From assembly GCF_014651695.1 (NCBI RefSeq), contig NZ_BMXJ01000005.1, positions 124,001 through 188,000 on the forward strand: DNA of 64,000 nucleotides, read 5' to 3'. This DNA comes from Nocardiopsis terrae. GTDB lineage: Bacteria > Actinomycetota > Actinomycetes > Streptosporangiales > Streptosporangiaceae. Under the pieces are notes generated by a model. That model did no database searches. It was not told the DNA's origin and saw only the letters and a list, made by a program, of their open reading frames with translations. Shown here piece after piece: positions 48,611 through 57,397 of the stretch (position 1 is the first letter of the stretch; each line of letters begins with the position of its first letter). Position numbers and translations under genes: made by a program.

Positions 48611-48996
48611 CGCTGCTCACCGTTGCCGGAGTGGCGGCCGACGAAGAGGTCGAACGACCTCGCGGCCTGCTCGGGAGAGGCGTCGGAGATCTCCAGGACG
48701 TCCCCGTCGATCACCAGTCGGATGGTCGGGCGCTCCCGGCACCGGGCCCGCCAGCGCCGGACGACGTCGATGACCCTGCCCAAGGCGGTGGCGGACTGGT
48801 TGAGCGTCACCAGCAGGGCTCCGGTCTCGGCCATGTCCCAGCCGCGTGAGCCGGGCGGGGCCTGGCCGCCCCGCTGAGGGGCGACGTCGTGCACGTCGAG
48901 CTGGAGCAGTTCGCGCCGTAGTTGGCGGGTCATCTCGTCCAGGTGGTCGGCGGAGGTCCCCTCGTCGGTGAGGAGAACCTTCAATGATGTGTCCAC
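48607..48996 (-). CDS. effector-associated constant component EACC1-like protein
   Basis: A 129-aa protein from GTG 48996 (GGGAG about 9 bp upstream). The central MAETGALLVTLNQSATALGR, then VIDVVRRWRARCRERPTIRL and LVIDGDVLEISDASPEQAAR, matches the EACC1 family described for actinobacterial NTP-dependent conflict systems, where it accompanies effectors such as caspases or trypsin-like proteases. It presumably binds or recruits the effector. Its stop lies in the start of the caspase gene. The AT-rich tract at 49040-49085 upstream probably carries the promoter. Confidence 0.75.
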   Translation of the reverse strand: MDTSLKVLLTDEGTSADHLDEMTRQLRRELLQLDVHDVAPQRGGQAPPGSRGWDMAETGALLVTLNQSATALGRVIDVVRRWRARCRERPTIRLVIDGDVLEISDASPEQAARSFDLFVGRHSGNGEQR

Positions 48997-49244
48997 TGGT
49001 CGGCTCCCACTCCGTCGCTGGGTGGAACACCCCAGCGCACGAATGACTAATATATACCAGTCTGCTCCTTTTTGCGATGAATATAAATGGAGCGCCCTTT
49101 ACGGACCCGGGGCAGCGCCCGCCGCCCACGAGAGCCGCCTGGCCCCTCCGGGACCCACGAGGTCACCCGTACCCGCTGACCACCCGCCCACCGGACACGA
49201 ACAGATGCGCGCAAACCGCCCCGGGCCGGTCACCACGAAGACCG

Positions 49245-49940
49245 CTACCGCTGGAGTTCGGCCCGGGCGTCCTGGGCTCGCTGCCACGCCTCGGGCGGTG
49301 GTTGGACGGTGACCCCGACCCCCGTCAGCATGTTCAGGTCCAGCTCCCACACCACCCGCGAACGGCGTTCCCACAGCTCGAACGCCTCGCTGACGTGCCG
49401 TTGGGCCGCCGCGGGGGAAGCGCCGGTGACCGCGAGCAGGTGGGACATCGCCTGGTCCGCGATCCCGCGCACCCGGGCGAGGCCGAAGTGGGTGACGGTG
49501 TGGCAGGGGGTGCAGACGCAGATCAGACGGCACAGGGTCTGTGTCCTGGTCCGTTCGTCGAAGGTCCACCTCTCGTGTACCTCCAGCCAGCGCCGCACCG
49601 AGCGGTCGGCGGGCGCACCGCAGATCTCGCACACCTGACCGGCCCTGTTCACCACCATGCGGCGCAACCGCTCCCAGTCCTGCTGGGACACACACGAACG
49701 CACGTTGGTGAACCAGCAGGTGGTGGGGACCAGGTCGACGAACAGCCCCGAACCCAGAGAGCGATCCTCCCCCGGCAGTAGATCGGGGATGTCGGGCAGA
49801 GCCTGCCAGCGCTCCAACCCCGCGAGACCGGGCCCGGGCGCGTACCAACGACGCGCCCGGGGGTCCCAGCGCGCCCCCTCCGCCTTCGCCAGGTCCTTCT
49901 CCGCATAGGGGACATCAAGCCAGATCCGCTCGGCAGGCAC
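49245..49940 (-). CDS. DUF5710 protein with HNH-like zinc domain
   Basis: The 231-aa product begins with a DUF5710 unit (RIWLDVPYAEKDLAKAEGAR, then WDPRARRWYAP), found in proteins that handle nucleic acids. At about 105-150 lies an HNH-like zinc motif: CEICGAP, WLEVHERW, CRLICVCTPCHTVTH. The final ~80 aa are helical. An HNH nuclease or zinc-binding DNA protein is likely; a catalytic HNH triad is not certain because the usual Asn is not obvious. GTG 49940 has GGAG 5 bp upstream. It is monocistronic between the EACC1-caspase pair and small unknown genes. Confidence 0.7.
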   Translation of the reverse strand: MPAERIWLDVPYAEKDLAKAEGARWDPRARRWYAPGPGLAGLERWQALPDIPDLLPGEDRSLGSGLFVDLVPTTCWFTNVRSCVSQQDWERLRRMVVNRAGQVCEICGAPADRSVRRWLEVHERWTFDERTRTQTLCRLICVCTPCHTVTHFGLARVRGIADQAMSHLLAVTGASPAAAQRHVSEAFELWERRSRVVWELDLNMLTGVGVTVQPPPEAWQRAQDARAELQR

Positions 49941-50207
49941 CGTACTCCTCAGGTGGGGTGTGATCGCACAGTGACTCTAGTGAGAGGGGTGAACGGGAGC
50001 CAGCCCTGCCCGGCGACCGGAAACGGCCGCTGACAAGGGCTTTCCGCCTCTGTCGAGGGCACCGTCTGAGCCGAACCGTCCTTCATGAGTCCTCAAAGCA
50101 GTGGGTACGACGCAGGTACTGCCCTGGTGCCCGCGACCCGCCCAGACCCGCGCCTCGGCCTTCCACCCGGCCCTGAACCGGTGCCCTCATGCCGGGCCCC
50201 GTCCCTG

Positions 50208-50642
50208 TCAGGCCACCAACTCGACCACGTACCCCAACGACTCCATGTACGTCTGGGTGGTCTGCAGTGCGCTCGCCGGGGGCAGGTCCAACGGATCCCA
50301 ACTGAACCGCACCAGCGAGGCGATCGCCGGTTCGAGTTCGGGGGCGCCAAGGTCCGCTTCCCGCTGAGCCCAGTCGACACCCACCCGTACCGTTCCGTGT
50401 TCGGTGCTGCCCGGAAGCAAGTACTCCTGGTAGGGCATCCGAAGCAGCAACCGCTCGTCGGGGTTGACCCACAGGAGGTTCAGGCAGGAGGAGGAGTACT
50501 GCGGGGGTAGTTCACAGGCCACCGCGATGTCCTGGGACTCCCAAACGACCAGGATCTCGTCGGCTTCCCCGGCCGCGGGAAGGAAGGACAGCTCGCGATA
50601 CCAGACGAAGTCGGTCATCTGGCGCCAAAGCCGTAGCTCCAT
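50208..50642 (-). CDS. hypothetical protein
   Basis: A 144-aa acidic protein beginning at ATG 50642 (GAGGG about 9 bp upstream); the longer frame to 50837 has a basic, unlikely N-terminus. It is predicted alpha/beta and soluble, with FVWYRELSFLPAAGEADEIL and LLRMPYQEYLLPGSTEHGTV, ending in a helix (TYMESLGYVVELVA). No known motif is seen. Small acidic single-domain proteins of this look are often immunity proteins, but nothing here proves that. Confidence 0.55.
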   Translation of the reverse strand: MELRLWRQMTDFVWYRELSFLPAAGEADEILVVWESQDIAVACELPPQYSSSCLNLLWVNPDERLLLRMPYQEYLLPGSTEHGTVRVGVDWAQREADLGAPELEPAIASLVRFSWDPLDLPPASALQTTQTYMESLGYVVELVA

Positions 50643-50959
50643 ACAGGCAGCCCTCGCTTTCCGTTCGGTACCGGAAACGGTTCGTGACGGAAGCAACCTA
50701 TAGAGCCCGCACGACACCGAACAGGTCGGCACCGCTCCCCTGTGGACAAGTACCCCAGGCCTGTTGCCCTTGCTCGTCCTCGCGGGAGGACGGTAAACCG
50801 CCCTCCGGCGGTCGAACGGCCTCCGTGCCACCACCACACCGTTGCCGGCGGGCGAGTCCGCGCTCGCGGTGCGTTCCTGCCCTCAGAAAACTCCGAGGGT
50901 CTGCCCCACCAACGCTTCGGCGCCACAGCCGTGCATCAGGCACGCCCCCGGCCGAGCTG
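50643..50959. other. 317-bp gap without a supported gene
   Basis: Several frames are open only because of the high GC content. I see no ribosome-binding site with a plausible protein, no RNA gene and no clear hairpin here. Confidence 0.5.
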
Positions 50960-51373
50960 TCAGGTGGTGAGTACGGCGAAGACGAACTGAGCTGCGCCCG
51001 CCAGCCCGGAGACAATCGTGGCCGCGGCGACGATCGCGGGCAGCATCCTCTTCCAGCTGGACATGGTCTTCTCCCGGATTTCGGTCCATCCACCCGAGGC
51101 GACCATCAGCTTCGCCGTCTGCCACCTGTGCTGTTCGAGATGGCACCCGGGAAGGAAGCCAGAGGCGTTGTTACGGCAGCGGGTCTTCCCGTCTCGGTTC
51201 CAGGCGCCACAGGGCAAGGGCATCTGAAAACAGATATAGAGAACCGACACCGCTGCCGCGATCATGATCCACATGGGACCCAAAGTTGGAATAAACCACC
51301 CGAAAAAGGTGAAAATGATGGCGATGACACCCCAGTAACTCAGGGGACTCTTCTGATTTTTCTTCGCAGCCAT
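50960..51373 (-). CDS. small membrane protein of unknown function
   Basis: A 137-aa product from ATG 51373, starting MAAKKNQKSP. Two transmembrane helices follow (about 12-30 and 33-50: WGVIAIIFTFFGWFIPTLG, then MWIMIAAAVSVLYICF). Next is a loop with CGAWNRDGKTRC and GCHLEQHRWQ, a possible metal- or DNA-related Cys/His cluster. A last membrane helix (MLPAIVAAATIVSGLAGAAQ) closes the chain. There is only a weak ribosome-binding site, and GC is lower than in its neighbours. Function unknown. Confidence 0.55.
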   Translation of the reverse strand: MAAKKNQKSPLSYWGVIAIIFTFFGWFIPTLGPMWIMIAAAVSVLYICFQMPLPCGAWNRDGKTRCRNNASGFLPGCHLEQHRWQTAKLMVASGGWTEIREKTMSSWKRMLPAIVAAATIVSGLAGAAQFVFAVLTT

Positions 51374-51808
51374 AAACAAGATACTTCTGTGTGCACAGCA
51401 CGACCGACAAGGGCCGAAGGCAACTTTGGGCATGGCCTGCAACGGACACGAAACCCGTGGTTGACGTGCACACTTTGAGGAAAGGATGGGACCTTACGGC
51501 CTCCGCGACACTCCAGCGCGTTCGGTGAAAACCGCAGTCCGCCAACCACGACTCGATCAGAACAACGAATTCCCTTCTTCCATCACCCCATCGACGAAGA
51601 CGGATCTCCGCGAACTGGTACCTTGACGAGTGAATCCTGCGGTTCGGAGGGAACACCGCGCCGCACAAGACCTTTGTCTTGGCCGGAACCGGCCACGAGG
51701 AACCCTGGCTTCAAGTGCTCCGCCCCGAAGCTGGTAGGAACGTTGAGTGATCACCTCATTCCGTGAAGGTGATCGGGAGAACTCGACCGGCAGCGCGGGG
51801 AGCAGTGC
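51374..51808. other. 435-bp divergent spacer before the SF1 helicase gene
   Basis: The region separates the minus-strand membrane protein from the plus-strand helicase, so it should hold both promoters. It is less GC-rich than the flanks. No convincing small gene, repeat or promoter consensus could be fixed. Confidence 0.45.
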
Positions 51809-54800
51809 GTGGGCAAGGGTGACAAGCGGCGGGCGAAGGTCATCGACTTCTGGCGCGCGGTGGAGATGTTCGAGCCCACGGACGTTCCGCACCCCACCAA
51901 GAAGGGCGCGTTCAAGCCGGTGATCGACCTGCGGGAGGACGCGCCCCTGCCGTGGAGCCCCGACCACCGCTACCAGGGCACGGAGACCCCCAGGGCGGGC
52001 CAGGAGTGGCGGCACACCGTGTACTGCGGGGTGTTCCCTCTGGAGTCGGTCCAGCAGCTCCTGGAGGAGCGGTTCGGTCGTGACGACGAGGACGCCGACG
52101 ACTACGCCCCCGGGGACGCGGCGCTGTTCGCGTTCGAGGTGGACCATCTCGGGCGCGCCCTCCTGGAGAGCGACTCCCTGTCCAGCTGCGGTTGGGCGGT
52201 CGGGCGGACCCTCGGGGTCGGGCCCGACTCCCCCGAGTGGCTTGACGGGTTCGAGGCCGCCCAGGAGCGCTGCCGTCTGCTGTTCGAATGGTTGGTGACA
52301 GAGCCAGCCCCGGGTCCGGCGCGGGCCCTGCTGTCCATGGTGAGCGGGGAGGGTTTCCTCGAACTCTCCCTCGGTGAGCTGTGGGACCTGGCCGAGGAGG
52401 TCCTCAACGGTATCCGCCGTGAGGACGAGGAGGACCCCGCGGCGGGCCTCTTCCCGGGGTTGGGTGCGGAGGCCGACGCCCCGCACGGGCGGCGCCGACG
52501 GATCCTGGGGGCGCAGGAGCTGGAGGCCTGCCTCACCGTGGCGCTGCGGCTCAGCGGCGCGGACGCGTTCGTGCCCTCGACGCTGCGGGTGGCCAGCCGT
52601 CGGATCTCCGAGGCAGGCGGCGCGAAGGAGGAGGAGCGCCAGCTCACGGTTCTGCAGCAGCGGGCCGCCGCCCGCGACGAGTGCGACTTTCCCGAAAAGC
52701 CCCCGCAGCCGGGTGAGTCCGTGTTCCTCAACAGCTTCATCTCCGAGGACCTGGGACGGGTTGCCGATGCCGTGCGGCAGGGCGATGCGGGAGAGGCGCT
52801 GCGCACCTACCTGTACTCGGAGTCCGAGTGCGATGCCATCGACCGGGTGGACCTGCGTGAGGAGGGTTCGGACCTGCTTCGACGCGTCCTTCCCGAGCGC
52901 ATGCCCCTGGCCCGGTGGCCCAGCAAGGACACCCACCCCCTGGCTCTGAGTCAGCAGATCGCGGTCAACAGCATCGTGGACATGATCGGCGACGGCTCGG
53001 GGATCTTCTCCGTCAACGGTCCGCCCGGAACGGGAAAGACCACGCTCCTGCGGGACCTGATCGCCCATGTCGTGGTCGAGCGCGCGATGGCTCTGAGTGC
53101 CCTCGCCCGGCCGGAGGACGCGTTCGCGGACTCGACCGGGTGGAGCACCGAGGACGGCTCCACCACCGTGCACCCGTTCGTCCCCTCCCTGACCGGGCAC
53201 GAGATTGTGGTGGCCTCGGCCAACAACGGCGCGGTGGAGAACGTGACCAGGGAGATCCCGGCCGTGGAGGCGGTGGACGAGCAGTGGCGCGACCGCGCGG
53301 ACTTCTTCGCCGAGATCGGCGGGCGGGTGCTGGACAGGCCCGCCTGGGGCACGATGGCGGCACGGTTGGGCAACATGACCAACCGCACCCACTTCGCGCA
53401 GTACTGGTGGCAGGGCGGTTACGGCAAGCGGGTCGACGGACGGTACGTACCGCCGCCCGGCGGGATGCGGGAGTTCCTCAAGGAGGCTGCGGCCACCAAG
53501 CGCCCCAAGAACGTGAAGGCCAAACGGTGGCTCAAGGCGGTGGAAGCGTTCACCGAAGTGATCCGCAACGCCGAGAGGCTGCGTGACGAGCGCGCGGCCC
53601 TCCCCCGGCTGTGGCACCGCATGCGAAAGCTCCAGGGATCGACCTCCCCGAAGGACCAGGCCGAACTGGACCGCCTACACGAACAGAACCAGCGTGCCTT
53701 GGCGCGCTTCGGGGACCACGTTCCGACCTCAGCGCTGCTTGATGACGACGTCAAACGGGAACTGAGCGCGCCCTGGAACGACCCGGAGATGGCGCGGGCC
53801 CGCACCGAGGTCTTCCTGGCTGCGCTCCGGTTGCACCAGGACTTCATCGAAGCCGTGCCCGGGAAGATGCTGCGCAACCTCCAGGCCGCCGAGGCGGTGC
53901 TGCGAGGCCGTGCGCCCGGTGACGCACCGGAGCAGGCCGTACTCTCCGCCTGGCAGAGCCTGTTCTTCGTCGTCCCGGTGGTGTCGACGACCTTCGCTTC
54001 CTTCGCCCGGTTGTTCGGCGGACTGGGTTCGGAGTCTCTCGGCTGGCTGCTGGTGGACGAGGCCGGCCAGGCCACACCGCAGCAGGTGACAGGCGCGCTG
54101 TGGCGTTCGCGTCGGGCGGTCATGGTCGGCGATCCGCTCCAGTTGGAACCGATCTGCACCCTGCCGTTCACCACCCAGCAGGCACTGCGCCGCAAGTACG
54201 AGGTGGATGAGAAGTGGTTGCCGGTGTGGTCGTCGGTGCAGACGCTGGCGGACCAGGTGAACCCGTTGGGCACCGAGTTGGTCGGGGCCGATGGGGACGA
54301 GATCTGGGTCGGGGCCCCGTTGCGTGTCCACCGGCGCTGCGACGACCCGATGTTCAGCGTCTCCAACAAGGTGGCCTATCAGGAGATGATGGTCCACGGC
54401 ACCCCGCCGAGGTCTCCCTCGAAGCTCTACAGGAGCCTGTGGATCGATGTTCCCAACCGTGACGGGCACAGTGAGGAGAGCTGGATCCCGGCCGAGGGCA
54501 TGGCTCTGAAACGTGTTCTCAAACAGCTTGAGGGGACAGGGCAGGAGATGAGCCAGGTCTTCGTGGTCTCTCCGTTTCGCACGGTGGCCAGGAAGGCGCT
54601 GGGGATCGCGCGGGAGTTCGGGGTCACCGATGGTGGAACGATCCACCGAACCCAGGGGCGTGAGGCGGACGTCGTGGTCTTCGTACTCGGTGGGGACCCC
54701 CGCAGGCCCGGCGCCAAGCGATGGGCCGCGAAGAAACCCAACCTCGTGAATGTCGCCGCCAGTCGTGCCAAGCGGCGCCTGTACGTGATCGGGGACCATG

Positions 54801-54871
54801 CTTCCTGGTCACGGCTGGACCACTTCGACGTACTGGGCAGCGAGCTGGAGCCTTGGGAGATCACCCCGTAG
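51809..54871 (+). CDS. large SF1B (Upf1/Dna2-like) helicase
   Basis: A 1020-aa protein with an N-terminal unknown region of about 380 aa. The SF1 helicase core follows: Walker A NGPPGTGKTTLL near 404, IVVASANNGAVENVTREIP (motif Ia), a large insert with basic helices (about 500-680), Walker B LLVDEAGQATPQQ near 752, MVGDPLQLEPIC (motif III), VVSPFRTVARKALGIARE, GTIHRTQGREADVVVFVLGG and NVAASRAKRRLYVIGD. This is the AAA_11/AAA_12 arrangement of Upf1-type enzymes, which move 5'-3' on RNA or ssDNA. GTG 51809 has GGGGAG 8 bp upstream. Standalone helicases of this type are seen in defence islands, but no nuclease is visible in this protein. Confidence 0.88.
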   Translation: MGKGDKRRAKVIDFWRAVEMFEPTDVPHPTKKGAFKPVIDLREDAPLPWSPDHRYQGTETPRAGQEWRHTVYCGVFPLESVQQLLEERFGRDDEDADDYAPGDAALFAFEVDHLGRALLESDSLSSCGWAVGRTLGVGPDSPEWLDGFEAAQERCRLLFEWLVTEPAPGPARALLSMVSGEGFLELSLGELWDLAEEVLNGIRREDEEDPAAGLFPGLGAEADAPHGRRRRILGAQELEACLTVALRLSGADAFVPSTLRVASRRISEAGGAKEEERQLTVLQQRAAARDECDFPEKPPQPGESVFLNSFISEDLGRVADAVRQGDAGEALRTYLYSESECDAIDRVDLREEGSDLLRRVLPERMPLARWPSKDTHPLALSQQIAVNSIVDMIGDGSGIFSVNGPPGTGKTTLLRDLIAHVVVERAMALSALARPEDAFADSTGWSTEDGSTTVHPFVPSLTGHEIVVASANNGAVENVTREIPAVEAVDEQWRDRADFFAEIGGRVLDRPAWGTMAARLGNMTNRTHFAQYWWQGGYGKRVDGRYVPPPGGMREFLKEAAATKRPKNVKAKRWLKAVEAFTEVIRNAERLRDERAALPRLWHRMRKLQGSTSPKDQAELDRLHEQNQRALARFGDHVPTSALLDDDVKRELSAPWNDPEMARARTEVFLAALRLHQDFIEAVPGKMLRNLQAAEAVLRGRAPGDAPEQAVLSAWQSLFFVVPVVSTTFASFARLFGGLGSESLGWLLVDEAGQATPQQVTGALWRSRRAVMVGDPLQLEPICTLPFTTQQALRRKYEVDEKWLPVWSSVQTLADQVNPLGTELVGADGDEIWVGAPLRVHRRCDDPMFSVSNKVAYQEMMVHGTPPRSPSKLYRSLWIDVPNRDGHSEESWIPAEGMALKRVLKQLEGTGQEMSQVFVVSPFRTVARKALGIAREFGVTDGGTIHRTQGREADVVVFVLGGDPRRPGAKRWAAKKPNLVNVAASRAKRRLYVIGDHASWSRLDHFDVLGSELEPWEITP

Positions 54872-55356
54872 TAGAGCTGTGCGTGCAGAACCGGAGGGGC
54901 CCGGCGTAACGGTGGGCTTCCCGGCTGGGTCGGAACTGGTGCGCACCGCAGCGGGCACCTCGTCCCCCGCTCGACGACCTGTCGGCGCTCTCGGAGTGGC
55001 CGGGGTCCGGAGCGGGGGGGTGACCGGGACCGGCATGCTGCGACCCGAGGGCAGGCAGCCCGGGGAGTGCTCGGCAACGCTCCCCCGGCGGCCGTGACAT
55101 GCCACTGACGGGGCAATGCTCCCTCTGGGCTCTTCGGGGGACCACACTGTACTGCGTTGACCGAGGTCGCTTCAGGAGACTTCGTGTGTACGCACCCGGT
55201 GCGAGCGAGTATTTCGCTTCAACCCGAGACGATCCCCGCGGCGGTCTCGGCCGGAACCGGCGCCGGTGGGGCGGTGGCCCCGCCGTGGGAACCCGGCCTC
55301 CGTGCCCGGGGCCCGCGGCCCGGCGGCCTCAGCGGTGCGAGAACCGGAGGTGGAAG
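54872..55356. other. 485-bp gap between helicase and phosphatase genes
   Basis: No gene is supported. An imperfect hairpin (CCGGGGAG near 55059 with CTCCCCCGG near 55080) could end the helicase transcript. The open frame that runs into the phosphatase from 55099 has an Arg/Pro-rich sequence and no site, so I leave it out. Confidence 0.45.
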
Positions 55357-57183
55357 ATGGGCGACAGCGGCTGGCCGACGGAGGCCGGCATGTTGCGTGC
55401 GGTGTTCGACAGTGTGGGCGCGGGAATGCTCGTCATCGATTCCCACGGCCGCATCACCGCCTCCAACCCCTACGCGCAGCAGATCGTCGGTCGTTCCCGG
55501 GAGCAGCTGCTGGGCGCGGACGTGCACGACCTGCTGCACCGCGACGCGGACGGGAACGAGGTGTCGCGCCGGGGGTGCCCCGTCCTGGGCGTGTTCGACA
55601 GCGGCCGACCGGCCGAGGGAAGCGAGGAGTTCTACCTCGGCGGAGACGGCTCACTCGTGCCCATCATCTGGGCGGCCACGCCCCTCCAGCACGGGGAGGG
55701 CCCGGAAAGCGTCGTCATCGTCTTCCACAACTTCAAGAAGCACCGCGACGCCAGCGAGCAGACGGCGGCGCACCTGGCGACCCTGGAGGAGCTCACCGCC
55801 CAGCTGAGCATGGTGGCGGAGGTATCCGTCCTCCTCATCTCCTCCCCGCAGACCGGCGAGGTGCTGGACAAGCTGGTGCGGCTGCTGGTTCCGGATCTGG
55901 GCGACTGGGCGGTGATCGACCTGCTCCCGGAGGGGAACACGGAGAAGGAGATGCGGCGCGTTGCCGTGCACTCCCCGGGCGACCACGGCACCGCGGAGTC
56001 GTTGAAGGGTCCGCTGCCGCCGCTGTCACGGACCTCCCGTGCGGCACTGGCGCGCGCCGTGTACAGCAGCCGGCCCGTACTGGTCGACGCGGGGACCCAG
56101 GCCGGCGCACCGGACGATCCGCTCGCCCTGGCGCACCGCCAACTGTTCGAGCACCTGGGCGAGGGCTGCGCGGTGGTGGTGCCGATGTACACCCGCAGGG
56201 GGATCTTCGGCGCGCTGACCGTGGCCCGGACCGGACGGCGGGCCGCCTACACCGACGCCGAGGTCCTGGTACTGAGCGACATCGCACGGCGCGCCGCGCT
56301 GGTGATCAAGAACAACTGGCTCTTCGAGCAGCAGCGCGACATGGCCGAAACCCTGCAACGCCAGCTCCTGACCCCCCTGCCGCAGGTCGACCACCTGCGG
56401 TTCGCCGCCCGTTACGAACCGGCGAAGCAGACCTCCGAGGTCGGCGGGGACTGGTACGACGCCTTCCTCCTGGCCGACGGTGTCACGTGCATGGTCATCG
56501 GTGACGTGGTCGGGCACGACCTCCAGGCCGCAGCGCACATGGCCGAGGTCCGCAACATGCTGCGCGCCCTGGCCTGGGACCGCCAGGAACCCCCCAGCAC
56601 GATCATGCGGCGGTTGGACGAGGTCATGACCAACACCAGCGACGCGCCCATGGCCACCGCCGTCTTCGCCCGTCTGGACGGCCCCGACGGCGGCCCCTGG
56701 CACCTGCACTGGGTCAACGCCGGGCATCCCCCGCCCCTGCTCGTCACCGCCGAGGGCCGTGCCCGCTACCTGCCGGGGGGCCACGGCCCCCTCCTCGGCA
56801 CGAACGCCGCCCTGCATCTGGGGCTGGAGTGGCCCGACGCCCGCGAGGAACTCCCCGCACGCTCCACCGTGCTGTTCTACACCGATGGTCTGGTCGAGAG
56901 CCGCGGCCAGCATCTGGACACGGGGCTGGAACAGCTGCGCCACCACGCCGCCGACCTGGTCGGCCTCGACCTGGAGGAACTCCTCGACGGACTCCTCGCC
57001 CGGATGGGCCCCAGCGGTGACGACGTCGCCCTGCTGGCTCTGCGCCTGCCCGCGGCGGGCCAGGGCGCCGACCACGGCACGGCGCCGCCACAGCACGCGC
57101 ACAGCCCCGCCACCACTGATCGGGGCGCTCCCGGCTCCCGCGTCGAGGGCACTCCGGTCAGGGACACCTCCGACCCGGCATAG
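55357..57183 (+). CDS. PAS-GAF-PP2C (SpoIIE-type) protein phosphatase
   Basis: A 608-aa protein starting at ATG 55357 with GGAGG 7 bp upstream. A PAS domain is at about 8-120 (FDSVGAGMLVIDSHGRITAS) and a GAF domain at about 160-315 (VSVLLISSPQTGEVLDKLVR, YTRRGIFGALTVARTGR). A SpoIIE/PP2C phosphatase follows at about 335-570: RQLLTPLPQVDHLRFAARY, metal motif SEVGGDWYDAF, IGDVVGHDL, LHWVNAGHPPPLL, FYTDGLVE and DDVALLAL. These enzymes dephosphorylate anti-anti-sigma proteins in partner-switching circuits. The only visible RsbW-like partner is far away (28493-29056). The gene stands alone. Confidence 0.95.
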   Translation: MGDSGWPTEAGMLRAVFDSVGAGMLVIDSHGRITASNPYAQQIVGRSREQLLGADVHDLLHRDADGNEVSRRGCPVLGVFDSGRPAEGSEEFYLGGDGSLVPIIWAATPLQHGEGPESVVIVFHNFKKHRDASEQTAAHLATLEELTAQLSMVAEVSVLLISSPQTGEVLDKLVRLLVPDLGDWAVIDLLPEGNTEKEMRRVAVHSPGDHGTAESLKGPLPPLSRTSRAALARAVYSSRPVLVDAGTQAGAPDDPLALAHRQLFEHLGEGCAVVVPMYTRRGIFGALTVARTGRRAAYTDAEVLVLSDIARRAALVIKNNWLFEQQRDMAETLQRQLLTPLPQVDHLRFAARYEPAKQTSEVGGDWYDAFLLADGVTCMVIGDVVGHDLQAAAHMAEVRNMLRALAWDRQEPPSTIMRRLDEVMTNTSDAPMATAVFARLDGPDGGPWHLHWVNAGHPPPLLVTAEGRARYLPGGHGPLLGTNAALHLGLEWPDAREELPARSTVLFYTDGLVESRGQHLDTGLEQLRHHAADLVGLDLEELLDGLLARMGPSGDDVALLALRLPAAGQGADHGTAPPQHAHSPATTDRGAPGSRVEGTPVRDTSDPA

Positions 57184-57397
57184 GAACCCTTGGACCACCG
57201 GTCGTCGGTGCGCGGTCCGCCGGAACCGTGTCCGCGCGCCGGGGACCGGCCCTGCTTCACGGCGACCTTTCCGGGGCCCGCCCCGAAGGGACTGTCTCCC
57301 CTCGGACCCGACCGCCTTCGGCCAGGGCCCCTCCCGGCCCCGGCCGGAGGGCCGGGAAACGATCACGGGGGGCCGCTGACGGCGGTTCAATGGGCCT

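Noticed and set aside
51557..53617. A 686-codon minus-strand frame opposite the SF1 helicase
   Set aside because: It is a shadow of the GC-rich helicase gene, with no domain motifs and no ribosome-binding site.
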